64,000 nucleotides of DNA from Pomacea canaliculata (GCF_003073045.1 NC_037593.1:13586735-13650734); one strand, 5' to 3'; shown: positions 1 to 21,302, numbered from the stretch's first letter. The notes: generated by a model not told the origin, from the letters alone. Program-made: numbers and translations.

Positions 1-735
1 CATGTACTGACCACATTGCCACCCTCCATATCATCCTTGGGCAGTCTATTGAGTGGCAGTCCTCCCTCTACATAACTTTTGTGGACTCCTCGAGGAGTAA
101 CAAGGACTAAAACTAAACGTGTAGCCCCATTGAATTGTGATAAAAACTTTCCAAAATATTTCTAGATATCTGATGGTTGCTTTACTATTGAAAGCCCTAC
201 ATATATAAACAAAAGGTACAATAATTTGCATACATCTTATAAGCAAGTGTATTTCTTTTGTATAATGTATTCACTTTGAAATTCTATAATGTGTCCCTTG
301 TACCTTCAGCTAGTATGATTTATTGTTCAGGGAATTATTTGTAAAATTTCCTATTTTTGAAAATAATAATAATGCTGCAGAGTTTTTACAGCACATACCT
401 CCACTGTAGACTCAATGCACTTTACAAACATTTTTAGAATACAAAACACTGAAAGCACACATTCAAACTGATACAAAATGTAACACACATACCAAAACAC
501 ATCAGCAAGCAGCCTGTTAGAGATACAACAGACATAAAAGACAGAAAAATCTGCGCCTGAAGCATGCGAGGGATTTGTGCAAAATTGACATTGAAGTATA
601 TCTGCTGTAATTTTCATTCTCAGTAAAACAATTATCTTTTTTTTCTAAACAATCTGTGGATAGAACAATCACATATAGTTAATGATGCATGGTGATCAGT
701 ATTGTTTCTTACTGTTTGATTTTATTTTATTATAG
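1..735. other. 5' flank of first visible DRC1 exon, probably intron
   Basis: AT-rich sequence with no supported exon, RNA gene or transposon. The next feature is an internal DRC1 exon whose acceptor ends at 735. Human DRC1 has roughly 130 further N-terminal residues that are absent here, so this stretch is most simply an intron of that gene. Reading frames here lack coding character. Confidence 0.5.
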
Positions 736-9294
<8,559 letters not shown>

Positions 9295-10712
9295 ACAGTG
9301 ACTCTGGTGGTGTCTGTGAACAACTAACGATTACAAACGTATATCATATTCAGCGTCTGCTTATAATGCGCATAGAGGCTTTTTTTTTTAATTTTAGGAG
9401 GAGCGCACGTGAGTGAAGCCATATTTCCTTTGCGCATGTATATAAATGAACGTAAATAACTGATTCTGAGAAACCCGCAAGCTCGTCTCATCACTTTGCT
9501 GAAATATGTGTGTGTGTGGAAAGGTGCACAAGTGCACTGATGTCTGTGAATGCACGTGAATTCAATGTTTGTGTTGTGGCCGCCGTTTCCTCCTCCCTCA
9601 TCGCCGACCCTCCCAAACAGTCATCGGCGACCACGTTCTTGGAGCTGCCGGACTAAAGTCCCTTTCACTTCACAAGTAAGGTGTGTGCAAGTGTCCAGAC
9701 CAGGAGACAAACACCAACAGACAATGTCTAGTTTTCAAAAATTGTCAGAAAAGAGGTGACTGATAAGTAACATGTTCAGTTTTTTTTTATATAAAAAATT
9801 AACAGGCTGTGAAATTAAACGTTTTTCATACATTATACAAAATAATAAGTCTTTTTTTTTATTGGAAACTTGAGGTTGAATCTGATTGTAAAAATGAACT
9901 TTGTTATGTGCGCCTACAACTCGCTAGTTTTCTTCCGCTTCCCGATGCTGTTTTCTCTCCTCTGTCACACAAATTCACACAAGTGCAGATATACATTCTG
10001 CTAAGAGAACATTGCTCAAAATTTATATAAATATTTATTTACAACAGAATAAAACAATGTTAATCAGAAAATATTTTCTGTTCATGTTGAACTTCACATC
10101 AAGGAGGATCTCTTTATCCACCATAATTTAATTTGCACAAGATGCAGGTGTGCATTCTGCTAAGAGAATGTCGCTCAAAATGTTATATAAATATTTATTT
10201 ACAACGGAATAAAACAATTTTAATCCGAAAACATTTTCTATTCTTCTATTCTATTTCGAACTTCACATCGAGGAGGATCTATTTACCCACCATAATTTCT
10301 CCTTTTTGCACAATATGAAGGCTTATTGTTTACCTTCTCTAAAATCGCCATTTACTTCGCACGTAGTTAGCGTTTTACCTTTTCACTACCCCAGTCCTCT
10401 ACAATTGCTCAGGACCTTGTGAGTGAAAAGTAGTAAATAAATTATAGAACATTTACGGTTATATACAAAAGGCACAAAAATTGCAAAGACAGTGACAGTG
10501 TCAGATAAGGCAGAGTGGATCGGTGACACTGCAGCTTGTATCACCATAAATACAACATCCAGTCAAGTCTAGAATCGTGCAACAGCACATTTAAATGGAC
10601 GTGTAAACACTTCCAGTAACAAAGGCACTTCAGTATGCAGCGAATGAAAGTCTCTGTCTACGGCGCTGCATTTCTTTGTTGCCAGCAGAAGATAGTCCCT
10701 GTCATCATGGCA
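9295..10712. other. Shared 3' region between convergent DRC1 and T-box genes
   Basis: No coding exon is supported. The stretch must hold the 3' UTRs of both genes, whose stops are 1.4 kb apart. The only AATAAA motifs clearly placed for either strand sit inside the 160-bp tandem duplication at 9975-10318. Confidence 0.6.
9975..10318. repeat. 160-bp tandem duplication with poly(A) signals on both strands
   Basis: Two diverged copies, about 9975-10133 and 10134-10318, align through the shared blocks cattctgctaagagaa, atatttatttacaac, aataaaacaa, and aacttcacatc followed by gaggatct. Copy 2 has a short extra stretch near 10240. Each copy carries TTTATT (a minus-strand AATAAA) at 10034-10039 and 10194-10199, and a plus-strand AATAAA at 10048-10053 and 10208-10213. 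Confidence 0.8.
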
Positions 10713-13700
10713 TCACTGACTGGCAGGTGACCCCAACATCCCCGTCATGCCGCAACTTGCAGGCCAGACATCCGGGTAGACTGAGGACGGGTCTTCTGGG
10801 GACCACTGGCTTATCCCCGGCATCTGTTCGTTTTGCTGGGGTCGCGAGTAAGGCTCAACGGCTTGCTGGGGACTCACGTGGCTCTGAACAGCGACGGCGG
10901 GATGGTCGAGATGGTCTCCGAGGTTGTCAGACTGCGGCAACAATGGCAGCTGTTCTTGGACGTGGGGGACTGTCTGTGGCGCACCTACATGAGAATGGAC
11001 AGGACTAAACCAGTCTTCTGGCATATGCTGTCCTTCAGTCTGTCCCAGAAGTCCAGGGAGACAGACGGGAGATGATCTGTTGTCTACCAACTGGATTTTT
11101 GCAGGTGGTTGGCTATAAGTAAGTGGTGCAGTGGCAGACCGAGGCGGTCTCGTGTAAAAAGGTCCGTTATTCTCGCTGTTAATAAAAGGAAGACATAATA
11201 CAAGATAAATTAGATTATATGTACAAAGATGGCGGCATCTATCTTATTTGACAGAGAACTTTTTTTAATGAATAAGTTACATATTCAATATGTCAATTTT
11301 CTTTCGTCAGGGGATGACATTTGTTTATGTTGGATGGGAGGCTTCTGCTAGCGATCAATCAAAACATTTTCAAAAGTCTTCATTTGAACTGATATAGACT
11401 GGATTCCACTTGGTGGAGGTGTGTGTAAGAAGGTTATTCCATAGAACTCTACATGAGTATTTCAGTCTCGCCTTGAATAAATCTTGAGAGAGAGACAGAG
11501 AGAATAAAAGGAATACCTTGGTAGGAATCCCTTGGCTAGAGGATTATGCTGTATTTTAAGATCACTAATCTGAAATATAGAAAAAAAGATGTTATCAATT
11601 AGCATAAAATCTCATGTAGTTTAGGCTACTATCTTTTTATATATTGAGAATGTTTAAACTTAATCATTTTCTACTAGTTTGCTTCAGAAATCAAGTGTAT
11701 TTTCAAGAAATATATGCTTGCTATATGACATATTCTGCCCTAGAAAAACAAACAAAAACAAACTAGCAATAGATATAAACATGGAGACAATAAAACATTT
11801 TAAACCTAAATTCAAGCCTCATCATCAAGAGAGTCGTGGTCTTTGCATTATCTTCATCTTGCATTACGAAAACGATAAACTCTCCAATGACCTTCTTCCC
11901 TTCTTCCCCAGTCCTACAGTTTCAAAGAAATTTACCTCAGTTGTTATCTGTTATTACCGAACAGCTTGTACCGGCCGTTAAACAGATAATATTAAAAAAA
12001 ACTCACATCAGGATTGTGGTATGAAGTGACTGTTATAAACTGGGTTTCCTTGAAGACAGCGCTGACCACAGCACGCTCAATCCCAATGCCGCCTGTCTTC
12101 ATCTCAAGAATGTGAAACCGAGGCTGATACTTGTGCAAAGACTTGAGCACAACTTGCTGTAAGGAAACCAAAAAGTATAGATGGATAAATAATTTTAAAA
12201 AAGACCCAAAGAGGGGGAGGGAAGCAACAAAATAAATCGTGGACCTCGAATTTGACTGACATGAATGCACTTACACGAGGAACGGAGTTGTCGTCGTGGT
12301 TGGTGAGCTTCAGCTTACTGAAGGCGATTGGCTGCTTCATCCAGTGATAACCAGTCTTCGGAGAGTCGGGGTGTAGGTAGAAGCGATTAACTGCAACGCA
12401 GAAGTAACGATGATGTCAAGGAAATCTGCTTGAAACCATGAGCCACTCTGTTCCAAATATTTTGGTGCTCACGTCATGTCAACAACATTCCAAAACTTCT
12501 TTCCCTTACAAACCGAGCCGAAGCATAAAAAATCCAAACTGCCATAAAGTCCCACTAGTGCAAAAGACAACTCAAATCACACAAAGGAGGTAAATCGTCG
12601 TTTAGAACCTCTTGAGTCACATTGTTGGGATAGTAGATCACAAACACATGTACAAAACCACAGTTTACTCACAAACGCAGTCCTTGATAAAAATTCCGTT
12701 GACATTTTCGTTTACAACCTCGAAGGGGGTCGTGTCCAAACTTGGGAGGAGTATACTGGAGGGCAGCTGCTCAGAAGGCGGAGGCTGCAGAGGTCTGTGA
12801 CCTGTATACAGACAAGCGCGTGCACACTCTCACACACACTGGTTATTAATCATATAATCATGCTTTGTCTTTTATTTTCGTTGCTAGAGCTGAAGGTTTT
12901 CCCTTTTCATCCCGCTAGTTGGGCTATGTCAATATTTATTGTCAGTTACTGTACACAACTAAAACCAGTGAATAAAAACTACCACACCCACCACCTTAAA
13001 GAAAAGGTAACACAATAATCCACACTGAAGAAAATAAGGTGGTAGTTCTACACATGAACAGTCCATAAACACGATTATGAACACTTCGCCAGTTGTAGAG
13101 ATGGCCAACCCATTGTGGGTGATCAGTGTTCACTTACCTCGCACGCGGGGCAGCCACTTGCCCTGCTTGGTGTACTCCAGGGTCTGCTCCTGGTCTACTG
13201 GCACCATGTCAACCAGACATGCGTACTGCTTGGTCTTGTCCAGCCCTGTCACGTGGTACTCAAGGACAGGATACATGTTCCTGCAGATGGGGAAACAGGG
13301 TCGTTATACAAGAACATGCAAGTCATGTGACTGATCATCTACAGCTTTGTATGCATGTCTACAGCTTCAAGAACGCAAGTAGTAAGTGTGTACATTGTGT
13401 GTGTGTGTGGATAAAATGATAGGAGTGGAGCCTGGAGAATGGACAAAATTTTCTGTCCTCTCTCTCTCTCCGGATATTTTTCCTTTTAACTCCCCTTCTT
13501 TCCATCTCATCATAGTGCGTTTGTTATAGCAAAGAATTATGTAAGAATGTAAGCACCACGAAGTAAACCGGTGCCGCCCCCTCCCTCACTAATTATCCAT
13601 TATGAATAAATCACTTTCTCTTTACTTTGCCGCCACGTGCTCTTGTGACGACCACTGCAATTTAAACACACTTTTCACTAATTTAGTCACTAATATACTT

Positions 13701-15447
13701 TTTTTTCAAAAAGGACTAGAGTTTTTATTTACTTCAGTTACCCATCGTTTGCATCATATCAAAGTCAATTTTTCGTCTTACGCATCTTTATAGTCAACTA
13801 GAAATATTTGTGGAAATAATTCTCATAATCCTTGCTTACTGAATGTTTTGAAAGTGCTTTAATCCACACTTACCGTCCCTGTCTATTAATTAGCATTTCT
13901 GTCTCGTGCTCGTGAAAGATGCGCCACAATTGATGATTGGACAGGTAAACCCTAGGGCGTTCTGTCGCTGCAAGGTCTCCTTCGTCCAAAATAGGCAAAG
14001 TCGTCGTGGGTGCGTTTGGCCTGCCCGGGTACAGGCACCCGTATTCATCCACATATTCTTCAGAAAATGGCGGTAGCCTGTTTCCACCCATTTCCAGCCC
14101 CTCGCCTGGGAGTTTCTGCTCGTCAGTCGGAAGGAAGTCAAGACGAGATACCCAATCCTTGTAGGGTGGGGAGATTTTCTCCGGTGGTGGACGGCGGCGT
14201 TTTCTGCGGGGTGGCAGCAGTGATGTCGATGATGAGGGGGACTGATGATTAGGAGAACTCGGAGCCTGGATTGTTGGGTCGTTGTTGTGGTTGTTGGTGG
14301 TGGTGGTGATGATGACGCCGTCGTTGCGGACTTCATGCGAAACAGCAGACGAGAAGAAAGTGGAAGGAAAAGTGTGCAGAGGTACAGGATCGTAATAACA
14401 GGAAGAATATTGTTTCTGCTTCTCGTAGGTACAGGCTGGGAATGGGTTGCTGTGCGCGTGAGCTTGGGATGGAAAATCCGTTCCCCAGAGAGAGGCTTCT
14501 GGGCCGGTGTAAATGGTTCCACCTGTAAAATTAGAACTGTTTTGACTTCCATCATCACTTTCGGTGTTTCTGACAGGTGCCTGACTCGGACCTGCGAGAG
14601 CAGAAGTAGAAGAAAACATGCAGGATGACCTGGGAGCACAAAGGTAGTCGTCCCAAGAGCCTTGCTGCAAGAATTTCGAAGTCGAGGCATGAGGACCTGG
14701 AGGGTAATAAGTCTGGTGGATGGAGGTCTGGGCTGCTGCGACAGGCTGGTCAGGTGCCAGAGAGCTGTGACCACCTCCTGCCAGGTAGGTGTGCTGCAGT
14801 CGGCTGCCATCAAAATGAGGCTGTTGGCTACAACTGGCAGAGGACATGGAAGGCGAACTAAAAGCTGGAATATGGTCATTCGAGGATCCGTGCTGCACGA
14901 ATCCCGTGTTCAGGGCAGGTTGACTTTGAAGGTAGAAACGTGGGAGGGTGGAGGAGGAGGGTGCTGGTGCTAAAAGCTGGTCAGGTGGCAGGGCAGCGTG
15001 ACCTGACCCGCCCTCAAAACGAGGCTCTAAGGTCTGCGACGGTCGGTAGGGCGCCATGGAGGTCGACGTTGTCTCGGCAGGTGTGGCGCCACCAAAGGTT
15101 TGTTGAAACGATGACTGGGGAAGAGGACCAAGCTGCAAATATTGACTCCTGGTAGCATGATTGTTGATGTCGTGCCCAAGCTTCTGACTACTTCCGCTGT
15201 CAGACAATCCTTCATAGTTCGTTGCCAGCATGCAGTCTGTCGGACCCCATGCGTAGTATCCTTGCTGAAAATCTCTGACACATGTGAAAGGGCCTTCTTG
15301 CGGCTGTCGTCGATCACCTGAAGGTTCAGAGTGGGAGAGTGGTGGATGTTCAAATCTGTTAGGTGCCAGACCTACTTGGTGTCTTTTAGCATCAGCCTCT
15401 ACGGGTGTAGCAACTGGCTTCAGAAAGGAAGTCTGAATTTCTGACAT
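10713..15447 (-). CDS. Divergent T-box transcription factor, 7 exons, 875 aa
   Basis: Nuclear DNA-binding regulator of development. Exons (minus): 13874-15447, 13138-13280, 12673-12801, 12275-12390, 12007-12156, 11517-11569, 10713-11175; all splice phases close and the total is divisible by three. The T-box spans about residues 498-721: [114 protein letters not shown]. About 40 Pro-rich residues (573-613, exon 3) interrupt the domain between KQGKWLPRV and the HPDSP strand. The 497-residue N-terminal tail is rich in Ser, Pro, Gln and Gly, holds a basic NLS-like RRKRRR (about 414-419), and contains an internal repeat. Subfamily is unclear: too divergent from Brachyury, Tbx2/3, Tbx4/5 and Tbx20 for assignment by eye. 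The start is the first ATG of an open 524-codon exon. Confidence 0.93.
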
Positions 15448-15642
15448 TATACTTCTAAGGTTGAAATTCCACCCTTTGGGTATTAATCAGTATCTGTGAT
15501 GAAAAAAAAAATGTCAACAATCTGCTGCTGTCTGGGGTACCATCACTAAATTACCGCTGCGTTTAAGTCGGAATCAGAGACAAAATATTGTTTATCTGTA
15601 AATATTCATAGGTCCCCCCGACAGTCATGCCGCGGAGTGTAA

Positions 15643-15782
15643 TCCAGCACAATAACAGATGTCCAGTGTAGTGACGATACAATCTGAGATGAGTGAGATG
15701 AATATTAAATCCAGCACAATGACAGATGTCCAGCGAAGTGACGATACAGTCCAGCGAGATAAATATTAAATCCAGCACGATA
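15643..15782. repeat. ~70-bp direct tandem repeat upstream of T-box gene
   Basis: Two full copies and the start of a third share the blocks atccagcaca, tgacagatgtccag (aacagatgtccag in copy 1), gtgacgataca and atattaaatccagcac, with a period of about 70 bp. The repeat starts about 200 bp upstream of the T-box ATG, so it may lie in the 5' UTR or proximal promoter. Confidence 0.7.
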
Positions 15783-16129
15783 GATAATTAGCACGATGAG
15801 TTTCAACTTCAGCAGGATGAAATGTAGCATGATCAATTAAAAATCCAGAAAAAGACTAATAACACACCTACACAGGGTTGTCTCCTTCCGACGATGTCAA
15901 CTTGACGACAATGATGACTGTGACAAAAGATGCAAAACACTTCTCTCTTTTTTCAAATTTCACAAATATGGATTTGGTGGGTCCACATCGACTTTCCCTG
16001 GACATCGTCCATCGCTCGCCACGGTCTCTTCTCAAATAAAACAGAAGAAATGATGGGAGGGGTTCATCGTTCGCAATGACCACAACCGACAGAGAGGAGT
16101 GGCTGGCTTATGCAAAGTAGACGACTGAC

Positions 16130-16141
16130 CACGTGACGTCA
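16130..16141. promoter_or_regulatory. Overlapping E-box and CRE palindromes
   Basis: The sequence CACGTGACGTCA overlaps the E-box CACGTG (16130-16135) and the full CRE palindrome TGACGTCA (16134-16141), about 690 bp upstream of the T-box ATG. These are known binding sites for bHLH-ZIP and CREB/ATF factors. Function here is inferred from sequence only. Confidence 0.35.
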
Positions 16142-16194
16142 CTAGGTTGCTGTTCGCCGATTGGACGGTGACCGAGATAAGCGCTGTTTGTACT

Positions 16195-17200
16195 AACTGC
16201 AGGGCGGAGCTACGGCGGTCTTGCCCCTCCCTGTTTGGGGCAAAGGTGAAAGATGCTTTGATCGCCACGTGGACAACTTCCTCACATCAACAAAGTTGCT
16301 TTGTTTTTGTTGTTAGGACACGGATCAAGGCACCCGGCAAAACAAAATTCTTGCCTTGCTCTGATCTCGACATCAAAAGACCGACAGATGTAATAAGCGC
16401 GTGGGTAACCACGTGGCAACGATGTTAGTCAACTGACCAGCTGACCTGTAACAATGAGACTACTATTGAGAATTATAAACACGAAACGTTAGTAACCACT
16501 GAATATTATTCTCTTTCTCCTTCACCAGAAATAGTGTCGTGCATGTTATTTTACCTTCATGAGATTTTTTTCTGTCCTTTTGACCAACATTTGTTCTGCA
16601 CCGAAAAAAATCCTCTCAACTCCAGCACGAGTTGTTGTTGTTGCTTTTTTTTGTTTTTTGTTTTGTTTTGTTTTGATTTTTGTATATAGTTTGGTATTTA
16701 GTTAAATCGTTTCATTTAAGATTTTAAAAAAAGTGACCAAAATATAAGGTCCACCGTAAACAACCTTGCTTTTGCGGGGCGGAGCCATGGCGGCCGTGGT
16801 AGGGACAAAGGTGAATGGGTGCTTTGAACAGGAGAGGGAGATTAATCCCCTTCCTTACATCACACGTTGGTTTGTTGACGACAGGCATCAATGCACCCAA
16901 AACAACCACATGATCACCTTGCTCTGATCTCAACATCAAACGACTGTCAGATGTAATAAGCGCGTGCGCTACCAGGTGAAAACGACTAGTCAACAAACCA
17001 CCTGACCTGTAACAATGAGACTATTTTTAAACTATAAATTATAGACGGAAAACGTTAGTAATGAAAAATATTATTATTTTTCTCCTTAAAAATTTTGTTT
17101 TCAAATGTACACAACGTGCATATTTCGTTTTTTTTTTCTTAATGAGATTTTTTTCTGTCCTTGTGTTCAACATTTGTTTTGCACCTGAGAAAAAGAAAAA
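16195..17200. repeat. Diverged ~570-bp tandem duplication
   Basis: Copy 1 (about 16200-16610) and copy 2 (about 16775-17195) align in order through gggcggagc, acaaaggtgaa (caaaggtgaa in copy 1), ttgctctgatctc, acatcaaa, cagatgtaataagcgcgtg, cctgtaacaatgagacta, aacgttagta and atgagatttttttctgtcct. Small indels separate the blocks. No open reading frame is conserved between the copies, so this looks like noncoding DNA. Confidence 0.8.
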
Positions 17201-18659
17201 ACTTTTAACCAGCTTTTTTGTTTTTTTCGGCAAGCGACATACGTCTGCATGCAGTGACTGACCCCGGAGATTGTTTACATACTCTGAGTGGCATGAAAAT
17301 AAAATAGTCAAGAGAACTATAGTATACTACTCGAAAGAACTCATTTTCCCCAGAGCATTGCATAGTCCTCTCGAGCATCGTTCTTTCGATATGACCACAT
17401 TGAGCGTTGGAGTGTGTGCTCTTCTATTTTTTATGAGGTATCACACATTTCATCCAAATTGTAAGGTATGCTAACCATAAAAAAGTCAATCAACGACTGC
17501 CAAAATTCAAACTTCCACAGAAAATAAAGTCTTTTTAGCCGTTTTTATTTTTTGAACGGCTTCGAAAACAGTTGCCATGGGTCACTTGGCACTTTTAATC
17601 TCTCCCACTATTTTGACGACCACGTGTTAGAATTTAGTGCTGCTGTGCGGTTTTTAAAAATACACAAAGTTATCTGGAAGTCGCAATGTAGCAATTGAAT
17701 ATGGCTGCAGATTTTCAGCATTAAAGTGAAAGCTTTTTTCCTAAGAGGAATAAAACTGTGAGTCACTTCGGCATGAGTGATAAAAGTGCTAAATTATAAA
17801 AAAGGCTTTTCTCAAACCATGATCAACGGTTAAAATCTTTTAACAGCACAAAAATGATTCCCGCACAAAAACAAACTTTGAATTATATTTTTTTTCCTGT
17901 TAGGGATGTGCAGGAGTTTTGGTTGTTTTTTAAATACTTGTAATGTTATATGAGTTTATGGAAGGATCAATACTAAGGTTTACGTTTCTGAGTGTACTTT
18001 TAAATGGCAAATTGAAATAAAAGTAATATTGTTTTCACTTTTGTTTTATCTAAACATAATGGGGATGGAATGGTTTGTTTTCTAACGCTGTGACAGGTCA
18101 CGATAGTTCTCGTGTAGTAAATTTTAATTTAATTAAAGAAACGTTTTTTTCTCGCCAGTATTCGTGCCGAGAGGTGCAACACACACACGCTCGCGAACAC
18201 ACACATACACATTTTACACACATAATATACATTTATTCGACCTTACCTCAAATCTGTTTTCTTTTGCCTTTTGGACATGATGCATACTTATCGAGAGCAA
18301 ACAACTAAAATGTCTGACTCTGATATAAATAAGTGTTTAGACTTGCCTACCTCACTCATGTTTACAACCACCGCCGAGACAAAACAAGACAACAACAAAA
18401 CTTAAAAAAAAAATTCAGTGTATGTATATATAGCTAAACTCTTTTCTTCTTTCCTTTTTTAAAAAATTGTTTTTGCTCTCTTTTTTATAACTAAAAACTA
18501 TTCACCACTTTTTCAGTGAGAGGTCTGATAATTCAAAGGAAGGAACCCACTTCGCTTGTACGAACACTACATTGTAGAAATCGCGAGTTTGGGAGACCCC
18601 AGCCTGGAAACAGCACACAAATTTCAATATTTCTCGTCTTTATTGTTGTTATTGTTCTA

Positions 18660-19015
18660 AAGAGGCAAGACGAAGGTCTCTGTTGTCTGCCACATCCCTC
18701 GTCACATCACGGCTGCGGCAGTCGTTCCTTAGAAGCCGAGGAAAAACAAACGAGGGTTCTCGTGACGCAACGCGGAACCTCGCGAGGTCGTGGACCGGGT
18801 GGAAGCTTCCCACCCACGTCAGCTGACCGCTCACAGCAAAAGATCAAAGGCCGACCTCCTGAAGAGAGGAGACCGAGCCCCGCCACACGTCTGCGCGACT
18901 GACGTAAGAAGCGAGCCGGGTGGTCGCTCCCACCCGTGACGAGTCGCACCGCCGCCTCACGTAGTTAATCAGGGGCGATCACCTTTGTCGGTGCCCCTAG
19001 GTGTCCCCGTGGCGC
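18660..19015. other. GC-rich block of unknown nature
   Basis: About 350 bp with many CpG dinucleotides stand out sharply from AT-rich surroundings. An open frame of 128 codons crosses it on the plus strand (18516-18902), but its product matches no family I know and has no typical exon borders. It could be a small CpG island, an unannotated exon, or a decayed mobile element. Confidence 0.3.
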
Positions 19016-21302
19016 GGCGAACAATGAATCAATGTTTTCACCGTTAGCTCAACAATGTCTGATCTGTTTTCAGGGAGAGGTGTAGTTGATCATATTTCTA
19101 TCGACAGCAAAGGTAATCTTTTGATCGCCGGGTGGACATCTAAAGAAACTTGACTTTCCGACTAACCTCCCTTTTGCAAGCACCCCCTCCCCTTTGTCCT
19201 TGGCCCCAGCTTTGATATGCATGACTGAGACAAATTTGTGTGGGAGTAAAACAGACAGACGAACGCAAAGGAACAAGTCATGCAAACGTGTATATTGTAA
19301 TGAGAGCATGAACCGTCCCAGAGCTGTGTTTTAGAGACGATTGTAAACGGTTGTTTTAAAACCCGAAGGTTTCAGCGGATAGGATTCAAAACATCAGCGT
19401 TTTATCATTTAATATCATTTGCTTCATCTGCCTCTTCTTTGAAAGATTTCCCCACTCCCAGAAATCTAAACTGTCAGTTGAATGTGAAAACTAAATTCCC
19501 AGAACTAACAGTGTACTAAAGTTTCATTGTTCTTTGCTAGAAATAGTCGCAAGATGTTTTCATGTCATGAAATTGTCTATAGGATTGTCCTACCCTACTC
19601 TTAATAGACATTTAAAATGTATATTTGCTTTTTTTGTTGCATAAGCTCTACCTCAAGCACCATTAAATGCATTGTTTCAGTACACTGTCTCTTTTCACCC
19701 TTTGTTTTCCGAATTTCAGTGGGTTTTTTTTTTGTCTGCTGCTTATTTTACTTTCGTAGTAAGAGTTGTTTCATAGTTTTTCACTTTTTTGTGTGAGCGC
19801 TCTTCTTGCCTTTTCACTTCTTTGCTGAGCAACAATTGAAAGGAACAGCAAGTCAGTCTTTTCAACGAACAGTGAAGGTATTTAGTTAGTTAGTCAGTGC
19901 ACGTGGTGGTTGGGCTGGGAACAGGGATCCTTTGACAGAAACTCGTTTCATTTAAAATTAAGAATCTCTTATACATGCAGGTAAAAAATTGAGTATATGA
20001 AGAATTCCCTCAAAAATAATCTTTAGTTATGATCCGTAATTTTTCAGCAGTCTGTGTGTGATTTTTTTAATTCGGTAAAAATAATCAGACACATATACAT
20101 CTGGATTGTCTTATTTTGACAGGACACCTACACCTGCTATTCTTGAATTTCCCTATTACGGCAACTGCTCTTGGTTAGACGGGTTTTCCTTCGAAAACAA
20201 TCACATAACATCACATTCAACATTCATATTCGTTGGAAACATCCCCCTTCTTACACTGACACCAAGCCGTTGTCATCAACACAAGTGATAGTCAAACAAA
20301 GGACAAAGAGCTTCTACCACTTTCCAGAAGTCGTCTGCACGATCTTGAGCCAACAGCACCAGGACGATGAAAGAACTCAGGAGACAGTCCTGTCGATACC
20401 GCGTTGGTAACACAAACATACTCAGTATTTTAATGAGAGTTGAGCTCGAATAGCTTTTTCTACCAACAATGCATCTATCTTTACTCTTGCAGCATTGATT
20501 AAAATGCTTCGCATCTCTGTGTTCTGATTCTTGCATTATCATCTTTATGTTTGCAATGTTATTGATATAATTTTATGTTTACTGTCTTTGTCATTGCTTC
20601 TGTTCCTCAACTACTTATTTATTTGTCTTCTGCTTTAGATCGATAAATTATGAAAGGAAAAAATATTCATTTTCCTGATTATTTTTTTGCTTTTTATTTT
20701 TTACTTGTTAGTTTGGAAATAGTATTTTTAATTGTTTTGACACATTTGTTGTCTTGTCAACTCCCAACTGACTACTCTTAAGATCATCATGGGACATTCA
20801 TTCTGTTATCGTGTTAACAATGAAATCGTAGTTTGAAAACTAGATCGACAAATGATTTTCAGAGTGACAACGGATACCGATCATACAGGGTAAAGCTTGA
20901 AAGAATATTCGCAGGTAGCGACTAGACCATAGAAATAAGACAATGCAGGATTGATGGAAGTTGACGAGTCTCTTGCTTTATTGTATCGAGCTTCCAAGGA
21001 CTCAAAAATAGGTAAACATCGCCACTTTGTCCAAGGCATTGTTGTATTCACAGTTTTTCGTAGAAAGGACAAGGACTTTTCACAAAAGGTTTTTGAGATT
21101 TATGGAGTCTCCTGGTCTCTCGAATGGCCATAAAGTTTTTTATTTTTAAAAAAGAGTGTTGGTTTGAAAGAGACTTATCAATATGTATACATCAATATAA
21201 CATGTTTTGTGTTTCGCCCCTGCTCGTCTGGAAGCTAAAGTTGTCAGACAGAGACAGGTAGGACACAGGTGAGGTCCGACATCGTCACTGAGGTTACCCA
21301 AG

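Larger units (their letters stand above)
15448..21302. other. T-box upstream region and intergenic DNA before lectin cluster
   Basis: No gene is supported over 5.8 kb. It holds T-box 5' UTR or promoter sequence, a short tandem repeat (15643-15782), a 570-bp-period tandem duplication (16195-17200) and a GC-rich block (18660-19015). The remainder (19060-21302) is AT-rich with only short non-conserved reading frames. Confidence 0.6.

Noticed and set aside
13890-14879. 329-codon minus-strand frame inside T-box exon 1
   Set aside because: It is an alternate frame of the long T-box exon; the 525-codon frame leads into the T-box and its splice sites.
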